Part shown: positions 15,400-24,606 of the stretch, piece after piece
Layout of the letters: each line of letters opens with the position of its first letter
Position numbering within the stretch: position 1 is the stretch's first letter
Source: Acidobacteriota bacterium
GTDB taxonomy: Bacteria; Acidobacteriota; Terriglobia; Acidiferrales; UBA7541
NCBI GenBank assembly: GCA_013287135.1
Contig: JABDEK010000004.1
Coordinates: forward strand, 1-64,000
Direction of reading: 5' to 3'
Length of the DNA: 64,000 bases
Position numbers and translations under genes: made by a program
The notes under the pieces: model-generated
The model's input: the letters and a program-made list of their open reading frames with translations, nothing else
The model's database searches: none
Told to the model about the DNA's origin: nothing

Positions 15400-18294
15400 A
15401 TGAATTGCAGAAAGCCACTTTTTCTAGCTATGGCATTGTTGGTAATCCTTTTCACCGCGAATAGCGTGCGTGCCCAATCAGCAGCCATTACTGGTACCGT
15501 AGTAGATCCATCGGGCGGAGTAGTTCCGAATGCCACGGTAACGATTCACAATCCTGTAAGCGGATTGCAACGATCGACGACAACCGACGCCGCCGGGAAC
15601 TTCACTTTTCCGAATGTGCCATTCAACCCCTACCATCTCACCGTGAACGCAACAGGATTCTTGCCGTACGCCCAGGACGTGGAGATCCGCTCCGCGGTAC
15701 CGTCCAATGTTCAGATCACGTTAAAGATTGCTGGCGGGACCAGCACGGTAACGGTAGAGGGCGGCGGTGACCTGTTGGAGAACGATTCGACTTTTCACAC
15801 CGACGTGGACCGTTCGTTATTCGAAAAGCTCCCTCTGGAGAGTCAATCGTCGTCACTCAGCTCGCTGGTCACGCTGACAACTCCTGGCATCGCAGCCGAC
15901 TCGAACGGCCTGTTTCACGGACTTGGCGATCACGCCGAGAACTCGTTCTCCGTAGACGGTCAGCCCATCACCGACCAGCAGAGCAAGGTCTTTTCGAATC
16001 AAATCCCGATCGATTCGATCGATTCGTTGGAAGTAATTTCAGGAGCGCCGCCAGCCGAATTCGGCGACAAGACCAGCGTCGTAATTGTCGCAACCACGCG
16101 TTCGGGCCTAGGCGTAGCCACGCCTCATGGCAGCGTGACGGCATCTTACGGTGCTTTTGGTTCTTCCACCGTAAGTGCGGATCTGGCATACGGAACTCAG
16201 AAATGGGGAAACTTCATCGCCCTGGGCGGCCTCAACTCCGGACGTTTCCTGGATCCGCCTGAATTCTCGGTTATCCATGACAAAGGCAACCAAGAAAATA
16301 TTTTTGATCGAGTCGACTATCAAATATCGAGTGGGGACTCAATCCATCTGAACTTCGGCTACACGCGTTCTTGGTTCCAGACGCCCGATTCCTTCGAGGC
16401 CCAGAATGCCACCTTGTGGTTCGGTGAGGGCGTGCCCGGTCAGGGCGGCGTAGGGGTCAGCAATGGTGGGTTCGCTCCCAGTGCCGTTCAAGGCTGCACT
16501 AGTTCGCCATTCTGTGGTCAAGCGGTCGGCCCTACCGACCAACGCTCGAAGATCGGGACATTTAATATCGCCCCGTCATGGACGCGCTTGATCAGTTCCA
16601 ATACGGTTCTAACAGTTGGCGCTTTTGTTCGCCGCGATGACTTCAACTACTATCCAAGCACGGATCCCTTTTCTGATCTCGGGCCGCCAAGCCTTCAAAG
16701 AGAGTCTGTCTCCCAGGATCGAACACTCACCAACGCGGGGATTCGCGCAAGCATTTCTTACGTCAAGGGCATCAACAACATCAAGGCTGGAATCGTCTAC
16801 GAGCAAACATTCCTGACCGAGAAAGACAGCTTTGGAATAGTGGATCCCACCTTGAACGCGCCTTGCTTAACGATTGCGACTGAAACCCCCGCCATCGGCC
16901 CAGCGGGTGTCACAACGCCATCACAATGCGCGGCGCTTGGATTTGCTCCGAACGACACAACCAATCTGAACGCGCCTGCTAACCCTGCAAACCCGAATTT
17001 CAATCTCTCTTTCGCCAACCAATACCCGCTCTTCAATCCGGTATTGCTGCCATACGATCTGACGCGCGGTGGAACGCTATTTCGGACCGCTCAATCATTT
17101 CCCCTTCATACAGACGTAAAGGAGCTCGCGCTGTACGTCCAGGACACCATCACTTGGAAAGACTGGTCCTTCAATCTGGGCATCCGTGGCGACAAGTACA
17201 ATGGTTTGAGCACCGGTGGCCAAGCGGAGCCTCGCCTGGGCGTCGCTTACAACGTTAAGCAGACCAATACTGTTCTTCGCGTGTCCTATGCTAGAACCTT
17301 CGAAACTCCCTTTAACGAAAATCTGGTGCTCTCCAGCATTGGCTGCACCAACGACGTGCTCAACCCTCTCCTCGGATGCTTTGCCAGCTCTACGAATCCG
17401 ATCCAACCCGGCTTTCGCAATGAATTTCACGCCGGCTTGCAACAAGCCTTTGGGAAGTATTTTGTCCTCGACGGCGAATACATCTGGAAGTACACGCACA
17501 ACGCTTATGATTTCAGCGTGTTCGGCAATACTCCGATCACTTTCCCGATCCAGTGGGACCGCTCCAAGATCCCTGGATTCGCAATCCGCGGGTCCGTCCC
17601 CAATTTCCACGGTTTGACGGCTCTCGTTGTAATGTCCAGCGTGGCTGCCCGCTTCTTTACACCGCAGGTCGCCGGGGCCGGAGCAAATCCCACAGCGCCG
17701 ACAGGCGTATTCCGCATCGATCACGACGAGCATTTCAATCAGACGACGCACCTGCAATATCAGCCTTGGAAGAAATATCCGTGGGTGGCCTTCAACTGGC
17801 GGTACGACAGCGGTCTCGTAGCTGGTGCCACTCCTTGTTTCGGATTGGAATCAACTAACACTTGTCCCGGCTCCGTCCTGATTGGCGGTGTGCCGAACGT
17901 GAGTATGGTGGCCAGCAACGTCGGCTCGATTCCCTTGTCCGCAGATCAGGAATTCGAAGCCGGGTTCACCTGCAACGGTGTGCATGCGACTCCCACAACG
18001 CCTCTTCCATTCAATTGTCCCGCCTCCGAGTTTGGGTCAACGCTCATAAAGGTACCCGCGCCAAACAAAGAGAACGACGACAAAAATCCACCGCGTATCC
18101 AACAGCGTAATTTGTTTGACCTCGCTGTGGGCCACGACAATCTATTCCACGGAGACCGTTACAAGTGGAGCGCGCGGTTGGAGGTGATCAACCTGACCAA
18201 CAACTTCGCGCTGTACAACTTTCTCTCCACTTTCAGCGGCACGCATTACGTAACGCCGCGTGCAATCACGGGTACCGTCGGCTTCCACTTTTAA
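15400..18294 (+). CDS. Oar-like TonB-dependent receptor (1)
   Basis: This 964-aa outer membrane protein has a signal peptide (LFLAMALLVILFTANSVRAQ), then a carboxypeptidase-regulatory-like domain (ITGTVVDPSGGVVPNATVTI ... TDAAGNFTFPNVP), a plug domain (DQPITD-type region ENSFSVDGQPITDQQSKVF) and a long beta-barrel ending GTVGFHF with the terminal aromatic residue. Proteins of this architecture are abundant in Acidobacteriota and take up large or complexed substrates. GGGAGA precedes the ATG at 15400. Position next to the metal block suggests a metal-complex substrate (inference). Confidence 0.88.
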   Translation: MNCRKPLFLAMALLVILFTANSVRAQSAAITGTVVDPSGGVVPNATVTIHNPVSGLQRSTTTDAAGNFTFPNVPFNPYHLTVNATGFLPYAQDVEIRSAVPSNVQITLKIAGGTSTVTVEGGGDLLENDSTFHTDVDRSLFEKLPLESQSSSLSSLVTLTTPGIAADSNGLFHGLGDHAENSFSVDGQPITDQQSKVFSNQIPIDSIDSLEVISGAPPAEFGDKTSVVIVATTRSGLGVATPHGSVTASYGAFGSSTVSADLAYGTQKWGNFIALGGLNSGRFLDPPEFSVIHDKGNQENIFDRVDYQISSGDSIHLNFGYTRSWFQTPDSFEAQNATLWFGEGVPGQGGVGVSNGGFAPSAVQGCTSSPFCGQAVGPTDQRSKIGTFNIAPSWTRLISSNTVLTVGAFVRRDDFNYYPSTDPFSDLGPPSLQRESVSQDRTLTNAGIRASISYVKGINNIKAGIVYEQTFLTEKDSFGIVDPTLNAPCLTIATETPAIGPAGVTTPSQCAALGFAPNDTTNLNAPANPANPNFNLSFANQYPLFNPVLLPYDLTRGGTLFRTAQSFPLHTDVKELALYVQDTITWKDWSFNLGIRGDKYNGLSTGGQAEPRLGVAYNVKQTNTVLRVSYARTFETPFNENLVLSSIGCTNDVLNPLLGCFASSTNPIQPGFRNEFHAGLQQAFGKYFVLDGEYIWKYTHNAYDFSVFGNTPITFPIQWDRSKIPGFAIRGSVPNFHGLTALVVMSSVAARFFTPQVAGAGANPTAPTGVFRIDHDEHFNQTTHLQYQPWKKYPWVAFNWRYDSGLVAGATPCFGLESTNTCPGSVLIGGVPNVSMVASNVGSIPLSADQEFEAGFTCNGVHATPTTPLPFNCPASEFGSTLIKVPAPNKENDDKNPPRIQQRNLFDLAVGHDNLFHGDRYKWSARLEVINLTNNFALYNFLSTFSGTHYVTPRAITGTVGFHF

Positions 18295-18314
18295 AGGTGG
18301 GCCGTCTGTAAACA

Positions 18315-18346
18315 GCGCGGGACTGATTTTGTAATCGGTCCCGCGC
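18315..18346 (+). terminator. Strong stem-loop after receptor 1
   Basis: GCGCGGGAC-T-GAT pairs with ATC-G-GTCCCGCGC around a 6-base loop, giving a 13-bp stem with one T-G pair. There is no T-run, so it is either a factor-dependent terminator or an mRNA-stabilising hairpin. Confidence 0.5.
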
Positions 18347-18392
18347 CTTACCCTCGTTGTTTATCCGCGCGAATCGATCCCATTTTGCGCGC

Positions 18393-18419
18393 CGACGCAA
18401 TCGACGCAATCGACGCAAT
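18393..18419 (+). repeat. Three tandem 9-bp repeats
   Basis: CGACGCAAT occurs three times without spacing upstream of the GAF-HlyD operon. Just downstream, TTGACG (18428-18433) and TTAGGC (18451-18456) are separated by 17 bp and may be the promoter, so the repeats would be placed as an upstream activator site. Confidence 0.6.
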
Positions 18420-18538
18420 ACCCTTCCTTGACGCCTATCTATTGCTTTTGTTAGGCTGCCTGACTACTCTCTGCGTCGCAGGCGCGATGTCAAACGCGAT
18501 GACAGAGTTTTAAGCATTCCCTTCCCCCTGGGAGAGTA

Positions 18539-20965
18539 ATGGAAACATCTTCCGCTCTTTTTGAGCTCGCGAGCGTGTCGCTAGCGTGTCGCGATCAAGA
18601 CACATTACTCAAGACTTTTGCCGCTCGAGTGGGCGCCACACTCGGAGCGCGTGCCGTGCTCGTTTGGATCGCGAATCCAACGGGCGAAGATCTGGTTTGC
18701 CGCATGCGCTGGACCGAACCCGGTGAACGCCTTCATCCGAGAGACTTGCCAGCGAGCGGAGGGATGCTGGGAATACTATATCAATCGGCCGCCACTCGAC
18801 GTTTGCCTGCCCGTGAAATCTCGGTAGAGGATCTCGAGCATCTTGACGAATTCAGCCGCACGCGCGTGAAATCTGCGCTCTATGCTTCTTTGCCAGGCGT
18901 GCAAAGACCTGAAGGGGTAGTAGAAGTCCTGAATAAACGCGCTGGAGAGTTTACCGCTGAAGACGCTCACTTTCTGGAAGAAGCCTGCCGCCTGGCGGGC
19001 GGCGCTTTAACGAATTTGGACGCGATTGAAGCCGAGCGCCATGCGCAACTCTCCACCCTCGAACGCCTCACCGCCCTTTACGATCTCGGCCGCACGTTCA
19101 CATCGACTTTAGAACTCGAAGAACTCCTTCCAATCGTCGCTGGTAAGATTCGCGACATTTTGGGGGCCGGCGCTTGCAACTTATGGCTCGCTTCTGCGGA
19201 CGGAGAACAACTTACCCTTGCGAAACAAATCGGAGAAGATCCCACAATTGAAGAAGACGCCACCGCACCGTTGAATGAAGGCCTTCTCGCCGACATCGCA
19301 CAACAAGCCAACCCCAAACTGCTCGAGGATCCCAGTGAAGAACCTGCGCTCGCCGAACGTATTAAAGCCGGAGGCGATTTCGAAATTCAATCGTGGATGG
19401 GCGCTCCCCTTCGCAAAGACGACGAAGTTCTCGGCGTCGTTGAAATAATCAACAAGTCCGACGGCACGCTGTTCAACGAAGATGATTTGTTTTTCCTTTC
19501 CAGCATCAGCGAGCAAGCTGCCGTAGCGCTGCATAACGCTAACTTGCTCGAATCCGAGCGTAAGGTTCACGCCCTCGACGCGCTTTTGAAGATTTCACAG
19601 GAAATTACCTCCACCCTGGATCTCGATCACGTGTTGACCACTGTAGTCGCGCAGTCTTCCAACGTGGTTCCCTTTGAGAGTTGTGTGATTGGATTCTACG
19701 ACCGCGGACGCTTCATCCTGGGTGCCGTGTCAGGTGAAACCGAAGTTCCCAAGACTCGGGAAATGAGCGACCTGCGCGAGCGCATGGAGTGGGTGGCCGA
19801 GCAGGAAAACCCCGTTTCGGCAAATTTGCACGAAGATGGCTGGCAATTTGACCCCGATGAAACGCGAGCGCAGGTCGTCTCGTTTCTCGAAGAGCATGGG
19901 CATCAGGGTTTCTATGGTCTGCCATTACGCGACGACCAGGGAACTCTCGGCGCGATGATTCTTCTTAGCAATGAGCCCGATTTCCTTTCAGAAAGCAATC
20001 TAGAGACGCTGGCCATTCTCGCCAGCCAGACCACCGTGGCCATACGCAATGCGCAGCTATATCAGCAAGTGCCGCTGGCGAACATCTTTCAACCGTTCGC
20101 CCAGCGAAAGAAAAAATTGATCGCGGCTATGCCCAGAAGCCGGGTAGTGGAATATGCCCAACGCGCCGGTATCGTCGGGGCCCTTCTGATACTCATTCCT
20201 TGGCCCATGCGCGTGGGCACCGACGCAACCGTAGTCCCGGCCGACCGCCGCGTCGTGAGCGCGATGGAAGGCGGCACGGTAAAACAGGTCTTCGTACACG
20301 AGGGAGATCTGGTAAAACCCGGACAAGTACTGGCGCAACTCGATGACAGCGAGGATCGCGTGAAATTGGCGGAAGCGGAGGCTTCCTTGTCTCAGGCACG
20401 CCGCGAATTGGCCGAAGCCGAATTTCGAAACGATCCTTCCGCTGCGGGGCAAGCGCAAATTCGCAACCAACTGTACTCCGCGGAAGTCGCGCTGGTGCAG
20501 CAACGTGTCAACGAAGCGCGATTGACTTCACCAATTAGCGGCATCGTGGTCACGCCGAAAGTGGAAGAAAAAACCGGCACCATGCTAAAGGCAGGCGATC
20601 CCTTTTCCGAGATAGTCGCCCAAGACCACATGGCTGCGGAAATGAGTGTTCCGGAGACAGACCTGGCCCTCGTACGGCCGGGACAAAACATAGCCCTGAA
20701 GTTGAATGCTTTCCCGACAATAACATTCAAAGGAAACGTGGAGCGCCTCGGCGCTAGGACCCATACCGACTCCGGCGACCAGTATTTTCTGGTGCGTGCT
20801 ATATTCGAAAATACTGGGGGAAATGCACGTGACGGAATGGTCGGAAGGGCGAGAATTCAGTCACATGGCGGGTGGTTCGGCAGTGGATGGTACCCGATAG
20901 GCTACGCCATTTTGCGCTCGCCATTCCGATGGATTTGGCAAAAGGCGTGGGCCTGGTTGCCGTAA
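18539..20965 (+). CDS. Triple-GAF sensor fused to an HlyD-type membrane fusion protein
   Basis: This 808-aa protein combines parts not usually joined. Residues 1-165, 170-340 and 342-510 are three GAF domains (for example LSTLERLTALYDLGRTFTST and VHALDALLKISQEITSTLDL, each ending in a QAAVALHNANL-like helix). Residues 541-558 form one membrane helix (GIVGALLILIPWPM). Residues 568-790 are an HlyD/biotinyl-lipoyl adaptor (GGTVKQVFVHEGDLVKPGQV and ARLTSPISGIVV). The topology places the GAF domains in the cytoplasm and the adaptor in the periplasm. GGGAGAG precedes the ATG. It starts a three-gene operon with a second adaptor and an M50 fusion. Cytoplasmic sensing coupled to export is inferred. 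Confidence 0.88.
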   Translation: METSSALFELASVSLACRDQDTLLKTFAARVGATLGARAVLVWIANPTGEDLVCRMRWTEPGERLHPRDLPASGGMLGILYQSAATRRLPAREISVEDLEHLDEFSRTRVKSALYASLPGVQRPEGVVEVLNKRAGEFTAEDAHFLEEACRLAGGALTNLDAIEAERHAQLSTLERLTALYDLGRTFTSTLELEELLPIVAGKIRDILGAGACNLWLASADGEQLTLAKQIGEDPTIEEDATAPLNEGLLADIAQQANPKLLEDPSEEPALAERIKAGGDFEIQSWMGAPLRKDDEVLGVVEIINKSDGTLFNEDDLFFLSSISEQAAVALHNANLLESERKVHALDALLKISQEITSTLDLDHVLTTVVAQSSNVVPFESCVIGFYDRGRFILGAVSGETEVPKTREMSDLRERMEWVAEQENPVSANLHEDGWQFDPDETRAQVVSFLEEHGHQGFYGLPLRDDQGTLGAMILLSNEPDFLSESNLETLAILASQTTVAIRNAQLYQQVPLANIFQPFAQRKKKLIAAMPRSRVVEYAQRAGIVGALLILIPWPMRVGTDATVVPADRRVVSAMEGGTVKQVFVHEGDLVKPGQVLAQLDDSEDRVKLAEAEASLSQARRELAEAEFRNDPSAAGQAQIRNQLYSAEVALVQQRVNEARLTSPISGIVVTPKVEEKTGTMLKAGDPFSEIVAQDHMAAEMSVPETDLALVRPGQNIALKLNAFPTITFKGNVERLGARTHTDSGDQYFLVRAIFENTGGNARDGMVGRARIQSHGGWFGSGWYPIGYAILRSPFRWIWQKAWAWLP

Positions 20966-20985
20966 GCAAAGAGGAAATTGCCCTT

Positions 20986-21912
20986 ATGAAACGCGCTTTA
21001 CTCGTCTTGATCGCAACCATCGCTCTTAGCGGGAACGGTTGCGACAAATCTTCAGTAGCATCTAATGCCAAGGTTGCGCCGGAAACGCCGGCAAACTCAG
21101 CTCCTTCCCAACCAACCGCAAATACGGGAACCCCGAGGCCGTCCGAACCTGGTGATATCCTAAGCATCCTTACAGTAGAACATCAGGTAGATCTCTCATC
21201 GCAACGCGATGGCGTCGTAATTTCCGTGCTGAAAGATGAGGACAACGTTGTAAACACGGGCGACATACTGGGCCACCTGGATGACCGAACTTTGCAACAG
21301 GAACTCATCAAAGCTCGCGATGATCTGAAGGTCACCGAAAACAACCTGCAATACAAAGCAGCCGAATTGAAAGCTAAAGGCGCGGCCTACCGCCGCCAGC
21401 AACAATTGCGAGAAGCAGGGTTATCAAGTCAGGCCGATCTTGAACAGGCCGAATTCGAAGCCAAAGGCGCCGAGTACGATATGCACGGATACGAAGCCCT
21501 GGTCGAAAGCGGCAAAGCGGAAATCCATCGCCTTGAAATTGAAATTGATCAAACTGCTCTGCGCGCGCCATTTTCGGGTGTAGTGGTCCGCCGTTACATT
21601 CGAGAAGGCCAAGCCATTGCAAAGGGCGATAAGTGTTTTCGCATTAGCCAACTTTCTCCCCTTCAAGTCCAATTTCAAGTTTCTGAGTTGGCTGGCCCCC
21701 GTCCTGTTGCGGGCGCGCCGGTGGGCTTGGTCTTGTTAGACGGTTCGAATCGGCCGTTGAATGCGAAGGTCGTGAAGGTCAGTCCTACAGTGGACCCCTC
21801 CAGCGACAGCTACAACGTAGTGGCCCAACTTACCGGTCCTGGACTCGAGAATCTGCGCCCCGGAATGGCCGTGCGAGTTGGATGGCCAGGAACTTCGCAA
21901 CCGAAGCCCTAA
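20986..21912 (+). CDS. HlyD/RND-type periplasmic adaptor, possible lipoprotein
   Basis: This 308-aa protein starts at the ATG at 20986 (GAGGAAA ribosome binding site). Its N-terminus (RALLVLIATIALSGNGCDKS) fits a lipoprotein signal with Cys19, although the lipobox is imperfect. A half-lipoyl domain (RDGVVISVLKDEDNVVNTGD), a helical hairpin of about 90 residues (QLREAGLSSQADLEQAEFEA) and a second half (QTALRAPFSGVVVRRYIREG) follow, then a beta-barrel. Such adaptors link inner and outer membrane components. It lies 20 bp after the GAF-HlyD gene and 15 bp before the M50 fusion. Confidence 0.88.
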   Translation: MKRALLVLIATIALSGNGCDKSSVASNAKVAPETPANSAPSQPTANTGTPRPSEPGDILSILTVEHQVDLSSQRDGVVISVLKDEDNVVNTGDILGHLDDRTLQQELIKARDDLKVTENNLQYKAAELKAKGAAYRRQQQLREAGLSSQADLEQAEFEAKGAEYDMHGYEALVESGKAEIHRLEIEIDQTALRAPFSGVVVRRYIREGQAIAKGDKCFRISQLSPLQVQFQVSELAGPRPVAGAPVGLVLLDGSNRPLNAKVVKVSPTVDPSSDSYNVVAQLTGPGLENLRPGMAVRVGWPGTSQPKP

Positions 21913-21927
21913 AAGGATTGTCGATCG

Positions 21928-24075
21928 ATGCGTTTCGGCCCCACCAGCCTTCAAGTTTCCAGCGTTCTCGCAAAAGGGCTCAAGCGCCCCAAACTCCGCG
22001 CCGACCTGCGTATCAGCGAACAGACGGTGGCGGGCGAAGTCAGTTACGTAATCAAAAACCGCGAGACCAATTCCTATAACCGCTACGGAAGCACGGAATA
22101 CCAGTTGTTGTCGCTTTGCGATGGCACGCGTACACCCGCGGAAATCGCCCGGGCCATGTCCGCCGACGACCCGGAATCGCAAACCAGCGAAGCCGAGGTG
22201 CTCGAATTTCTCGATTCCATCGAACCCACCATGTGGGAACGATCGATCGGTGAGAAAAACCTCGCGGTTTTGGAGCGAATTCGCGACGAACGCAAAGGCC
22301 GTATCGATCAGTCGAGTGTCCTTTACATCAGCTTCAAAGCTTGGAACCCGGATAAAACCCTGGCGAAATTAGACACCTATCTTTGGTGGATGTTTACAAA
22401 GAGTTTTGTGATCTTTTCATTGTTTATATTCGTCGTCGCCGTTTACCTGCTAGCGGGCGATTGGACCCGCGTTCAGCAGGACACCTCGGCCCTATATAAT
22501 TTTGCCAACAAAAGCGCGTATGACCTCTGGGTCTTCTGGATTCTCCTTCTGGGCCTAGGTGCCATACACGAATTTGGCCACGGCCTCACCTGCAAACATT
22601 TCGGTGGGGACGTCCATCAAATGGGCTTTTTGCTCATCTATTTTACTCCCGCGTTTTTCACCGACACCACCGACATCCTCCTCTTCAAAACCGGCGCTCC
22701 GCGTCAATGGGTTATATTCGCCGGAATCTGGATTGAGCTAGTAATCTGCGGTTTGGCCGCCTTGGTATGGCATTTCTCCGCGCCCGGCTCGCTGGTGAAT
22801 GATTTCTTCTACAAGATGATGCTGCTCAGTGGAATTCAGGGTGCCGTTGTTAACCTGAATCCATTGATCAAGGCTGATGGCTATTACGCGCTTTCGCAAT
22901 TCTTGAATATCGATAACCTTCGCGAAGAATCCTTCGTTTTTCTTGAGGCCTGGGTTCACAAATACATTTTCCGACGCGACATCGACCTCCCACCTGCTAG
23001 CAAGCGCCAACGACGCATTTTTTTCTTGTTTGGAGTCTCCGCCATCGTTTACAGCACCTCGCTGCTAATTCTTGTGCTTCTCTTCGTCAAAAACGTATTG
23101 GTGAGCAAAATGGGCGACGCTTGGGGCTATGTTGCAACCCTTGGCATCGTGTATTTCTTTGCCAGGAAAAGTTTGCGAAAGGCCGTGCCGGCGGCTCGCG
23201 CTTGGATACGAGACAAAAAGGAGAAATATATGGCCTGGAAGATCACTCGCGCACAGGGCGCTTGGGCGCTGGGATTGATTCTCCTATTCCTGCTACCTCC
23301 TCTTTCATCAAAGATAACCACCGACCTAGTCCTCGAACCGGGAAAAGACGCGCGGGTTAGAGCTTTGGTGGAAGGGAGAGTCCAAAAAGTGTTTGTCCAT
23401 GAAGGCGATCAAGTCAAAGCCGGCCAATTGCTGGGCGTTTTGGAGAACCCTGAAGTGAATGCCGACGTCCAATCGCTCCAGCACAAGCTGGCTATCGCTA
23501 GCAGCAACCTGCGCACTAACCAGGATCGCTCGGACCTCGGTCAAACAGCACAAGCGGTACGTGATCGTAAGCGGCTCGCGCAAGAACTGTCGGTAGGAAA
23601 GAACAAAGTGCAGGGACTCGAAATTCGATCACCCATCGATGGTACCGTCGCGACCCCTAACGTGGACCAGGAAACCGGATCATACCTGTTGGCCGGCGAC
23701 GAGTTTGCACACGTAGTCGACCGAAGCATCATGAAAGCTCGAATTCTGGTACAGGATCGCGAAGTTCAAGATGTTCAACCAGGCGCTTCCGCAAAAGTGA
23801 AAGTGTTGCCATATCCTTTTCGCACTTACTCCGGCCACATCAATAGAATACTTCCGGCTGCGGCCCTGGACCATCCCGTCACACAAACCGAAAAACTCGT
23901 GCGTTTAGGCCAGGACTTGACAAATTACCTCGCAGTCGAAATGGACGTCCCGAACTCAGACGGGTCCCTGATCGAGGGCATGACCGGTAAAGCAAAGATC
24001 ACGGGGAATGAGGAATCTTTGGCTTGGCAGGCGGGAAAAGGAATATGGCGTTGGCTTCGTTCGCAATTCTGGTAG
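21928..24075 (+). CDS. PqqD-like domain / M50 site-2-type protease / HlyD fusion
   Basis: This 715-aa protein has three parts. Residues 25-100 resemble PqqD, the RiPP recognition element (YNRYGSTEYQLLSLCDGTRT ... VLEFLDSI). Residues 150-430 are a multi-helix M50 protease core with the zinc motif HEFGH at 214-218 and the NPLIKADG motif at 311-318, both intact. Residues 445-715 are an HlyD-type adaptor (VRALVEGRVQKVFVHEGDQV and LEIRSPIDGTVATPNV). The likely job is to recognise a small peptide in the cytoplasm, cut it within or at the membrane and hand it to the periplasmic adaptor (inference). It is the last gene of the operon and is followed by a bidirectional terminator. Confidence 0.9.
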   Translation: MRFGPTSLQVSSVLAKGLKRPKLRADLRISEQTVAGEVSYVIKNRETNSYNRYGSTEYQLLSLCDGTRTPAEIARAMSADDPESQTSEAEVLEFLDSIEPTMWERSIGEKNLAVLERIRDERKGRIDQSSVLYISFKAWNPDKTLAKLDTYLWWMFTKSFVIFSLFIFVVAVYLLAGDWTRVQQDTSALYNFANKSAYDLWVFWILLLGLGAIHEFGHGLTCKHFGGDVHQMGFLLIYFTPAFFTDTTDILLFKTGAPRQWVIFAGIWIELVICGLAALVWHFSAPGSLVNDFFYKMMLLSGIQGAVVNLNPLIKADGYYALSQFLNIDNLREESFVFLEAWVHKYIFRRDIDLPPASKRQRRIFFLFGVSAIVYSTSLLILVLLFVKNVLVSKMGDAWGYVATLGIVYFFARKSLRKAVPAARAWIRDKKEKYMAWKITRAQGAWALGLILLFLLPPLSSKITTDLVLEPGKDARVRALVEGRVQKVFVHEGDQVKAGQLLGVLENPEVNADVQSLQHKLAIASSNLRTNQDRSDLGQTAQAVRDRKRLAQELSVGKNKVQGLEIRSPIDGTVATPNVDQETGSYLLAGDEFAHVVDRSIMKARILVQDREVQDVQPGASAKVKVLPYPFRTYSGHINRILPAAALDHPVTQTEKLVRLGQDLTNYLAVEMDVPNSDGSLIEGMTGKAKITGNEESLAWQAGKGIWRWLRSQFW

Positions 24076-24101
24076 AGACTGCGAATATCGTGTAGAAGTA
24101 A

Positions 24102-24136
24102 AAAAGGGCCGCCGTTCCTGGGACGGCAGCCCTTTT
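24102..24136. terminator. Bidirectional terminator between the M50 gene and the peptide genes
   Basis: AAAAGGGC-C-GCCGT pairs with ACGGC-A-GCCCTTTT around a 7-base loop. The A-run and T-run flank both sides, so it can end the plus-strand export operon and the minus-strand peptide transcript. Confidence 0.88.
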
Positions 24137-24187
24137 GGTACTGCAACTGCTAACCTGTGGCGGGCATTGAAGCCCAGCCTTACAAAG

Positions 24188-24274
24188 TTAGAACTTGGTC
24201 AATGGCTTGTAGTGGTTCAACGGCTTCACTGTTCCCAGCTTCTTTCCCTTTTTCACCGGCTTTGCTTTTGCCAT
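24188..24274 (-). CDS. Small lysine-rich peptide 1 (28 aa)
   Basis: The reading frame begins MAKAKPVKKGKKLGTVKPL and continues with nine residues ending PLTKF before TAA. It is too short for routine gene calling, but an AAGGAGA ribosome binding site precedes the ATG and two paralogues (24680 and 24802) share the MAK-K-LKK-K-L-TKPL pattern. The peptide is strongly basic, with ten lysines. A sigma-54-type promoter lies 55 bp upstream. It converges on the PqqD/M50/HlyD operon, sharing a terminator, which makes it a candidate substrate of that machinery. No function is known to me. Confidence 0.75.
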   Translation of the reverse strand: MAKAKPVKKGKKLGTVKPLNHYKPLTKF

Positions 24275-24328
24275 GTTCGTAAGTCTCCTTAGAACTTTTT
24301 GTTTTCCAACTTCCTACACTGCTGCTAG

Positions 24329-24344
24329 TGCAATCTACGAACCA
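24329..24344 (-). promoter_or_regulatory. Sigma-54 (-24/-12) promoter of peptide 1
   Basis: On the minus strand TGGTTCGTAGATTGCA matches the sigma-54 consensus TGGCACG-N4-TTGCA, with GG and GC separated by exactly 10 bp. The transcript would start near 24317, about 43 nt before the peptide start. A second near-identical site lies upstream of peptide 3. Confidence 0.75.
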
Positions 24345-24460
24345 AACCAGGATCGAGTGCTCCTGGAATTCCCGCACCTGATTTAAAAGCACTTACCGGC
24401 ATTAGGCACAAATAATGAAGAACCGGCGGTGACCGAAAGTGTTTAATTTTTTGTGCTGAA

Positions 24461-24475
24461 GTTGAATAATTCAAC
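24461..24475. promoter_or_regulatory. Perfect palindrome, possible activator site
   Basis: GTTGAATAATTCAAC is a perfect 15-bp palindrome about 150 bp upstream of the predicted peptide 1 transcription start, the usual distance for binding sites of sigma-54 activators. A related but imperfect half (GTTGAAATTCTCAGC) lies at about 25027-25041, about 130 bp upstream of the peptide 3 start. Confidence 0.4.
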
Positions 24476-24575
24476 AGAATAGGCCAAAACTCCATGATGG
24501 TCGCAAAGCATCCGAACGTTCCGGAGGCATGGCCTCTAAGTCGCGGATTCGAAAACGGGTGGGGAAGTCTTAACC

Positions 24576-24606
24576 AAAAAAAAGCTGCCAACCTTTCGGT
24601 GACAGC
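24576..24606 (-). terminator. Terminator of the peptide 3-peptide 2 transcript
   Basis: On the minus strand GCTGTCACC-GAAA-GGTTGGCAGC is followed by eight T residues. It lies about 75 bp after the stop of peptide 2 and separates that transcript from the peptide 1 promoter. Confidence 0.85.

Noticed and set aside
15968-17757. Several 60-220 codon frames antisense to receptor 1
   Set aside because: They mirror the receptor's codon pattern and lack any recognisable domain.
24180-24591. 70- and 88-codon frames on the minus strand over peptide 1 and its promoter
   Set aside because: They cross a promoter-like region in other frames and lack homology and ribosome binding sites; the short peptide frames explain the signals better.
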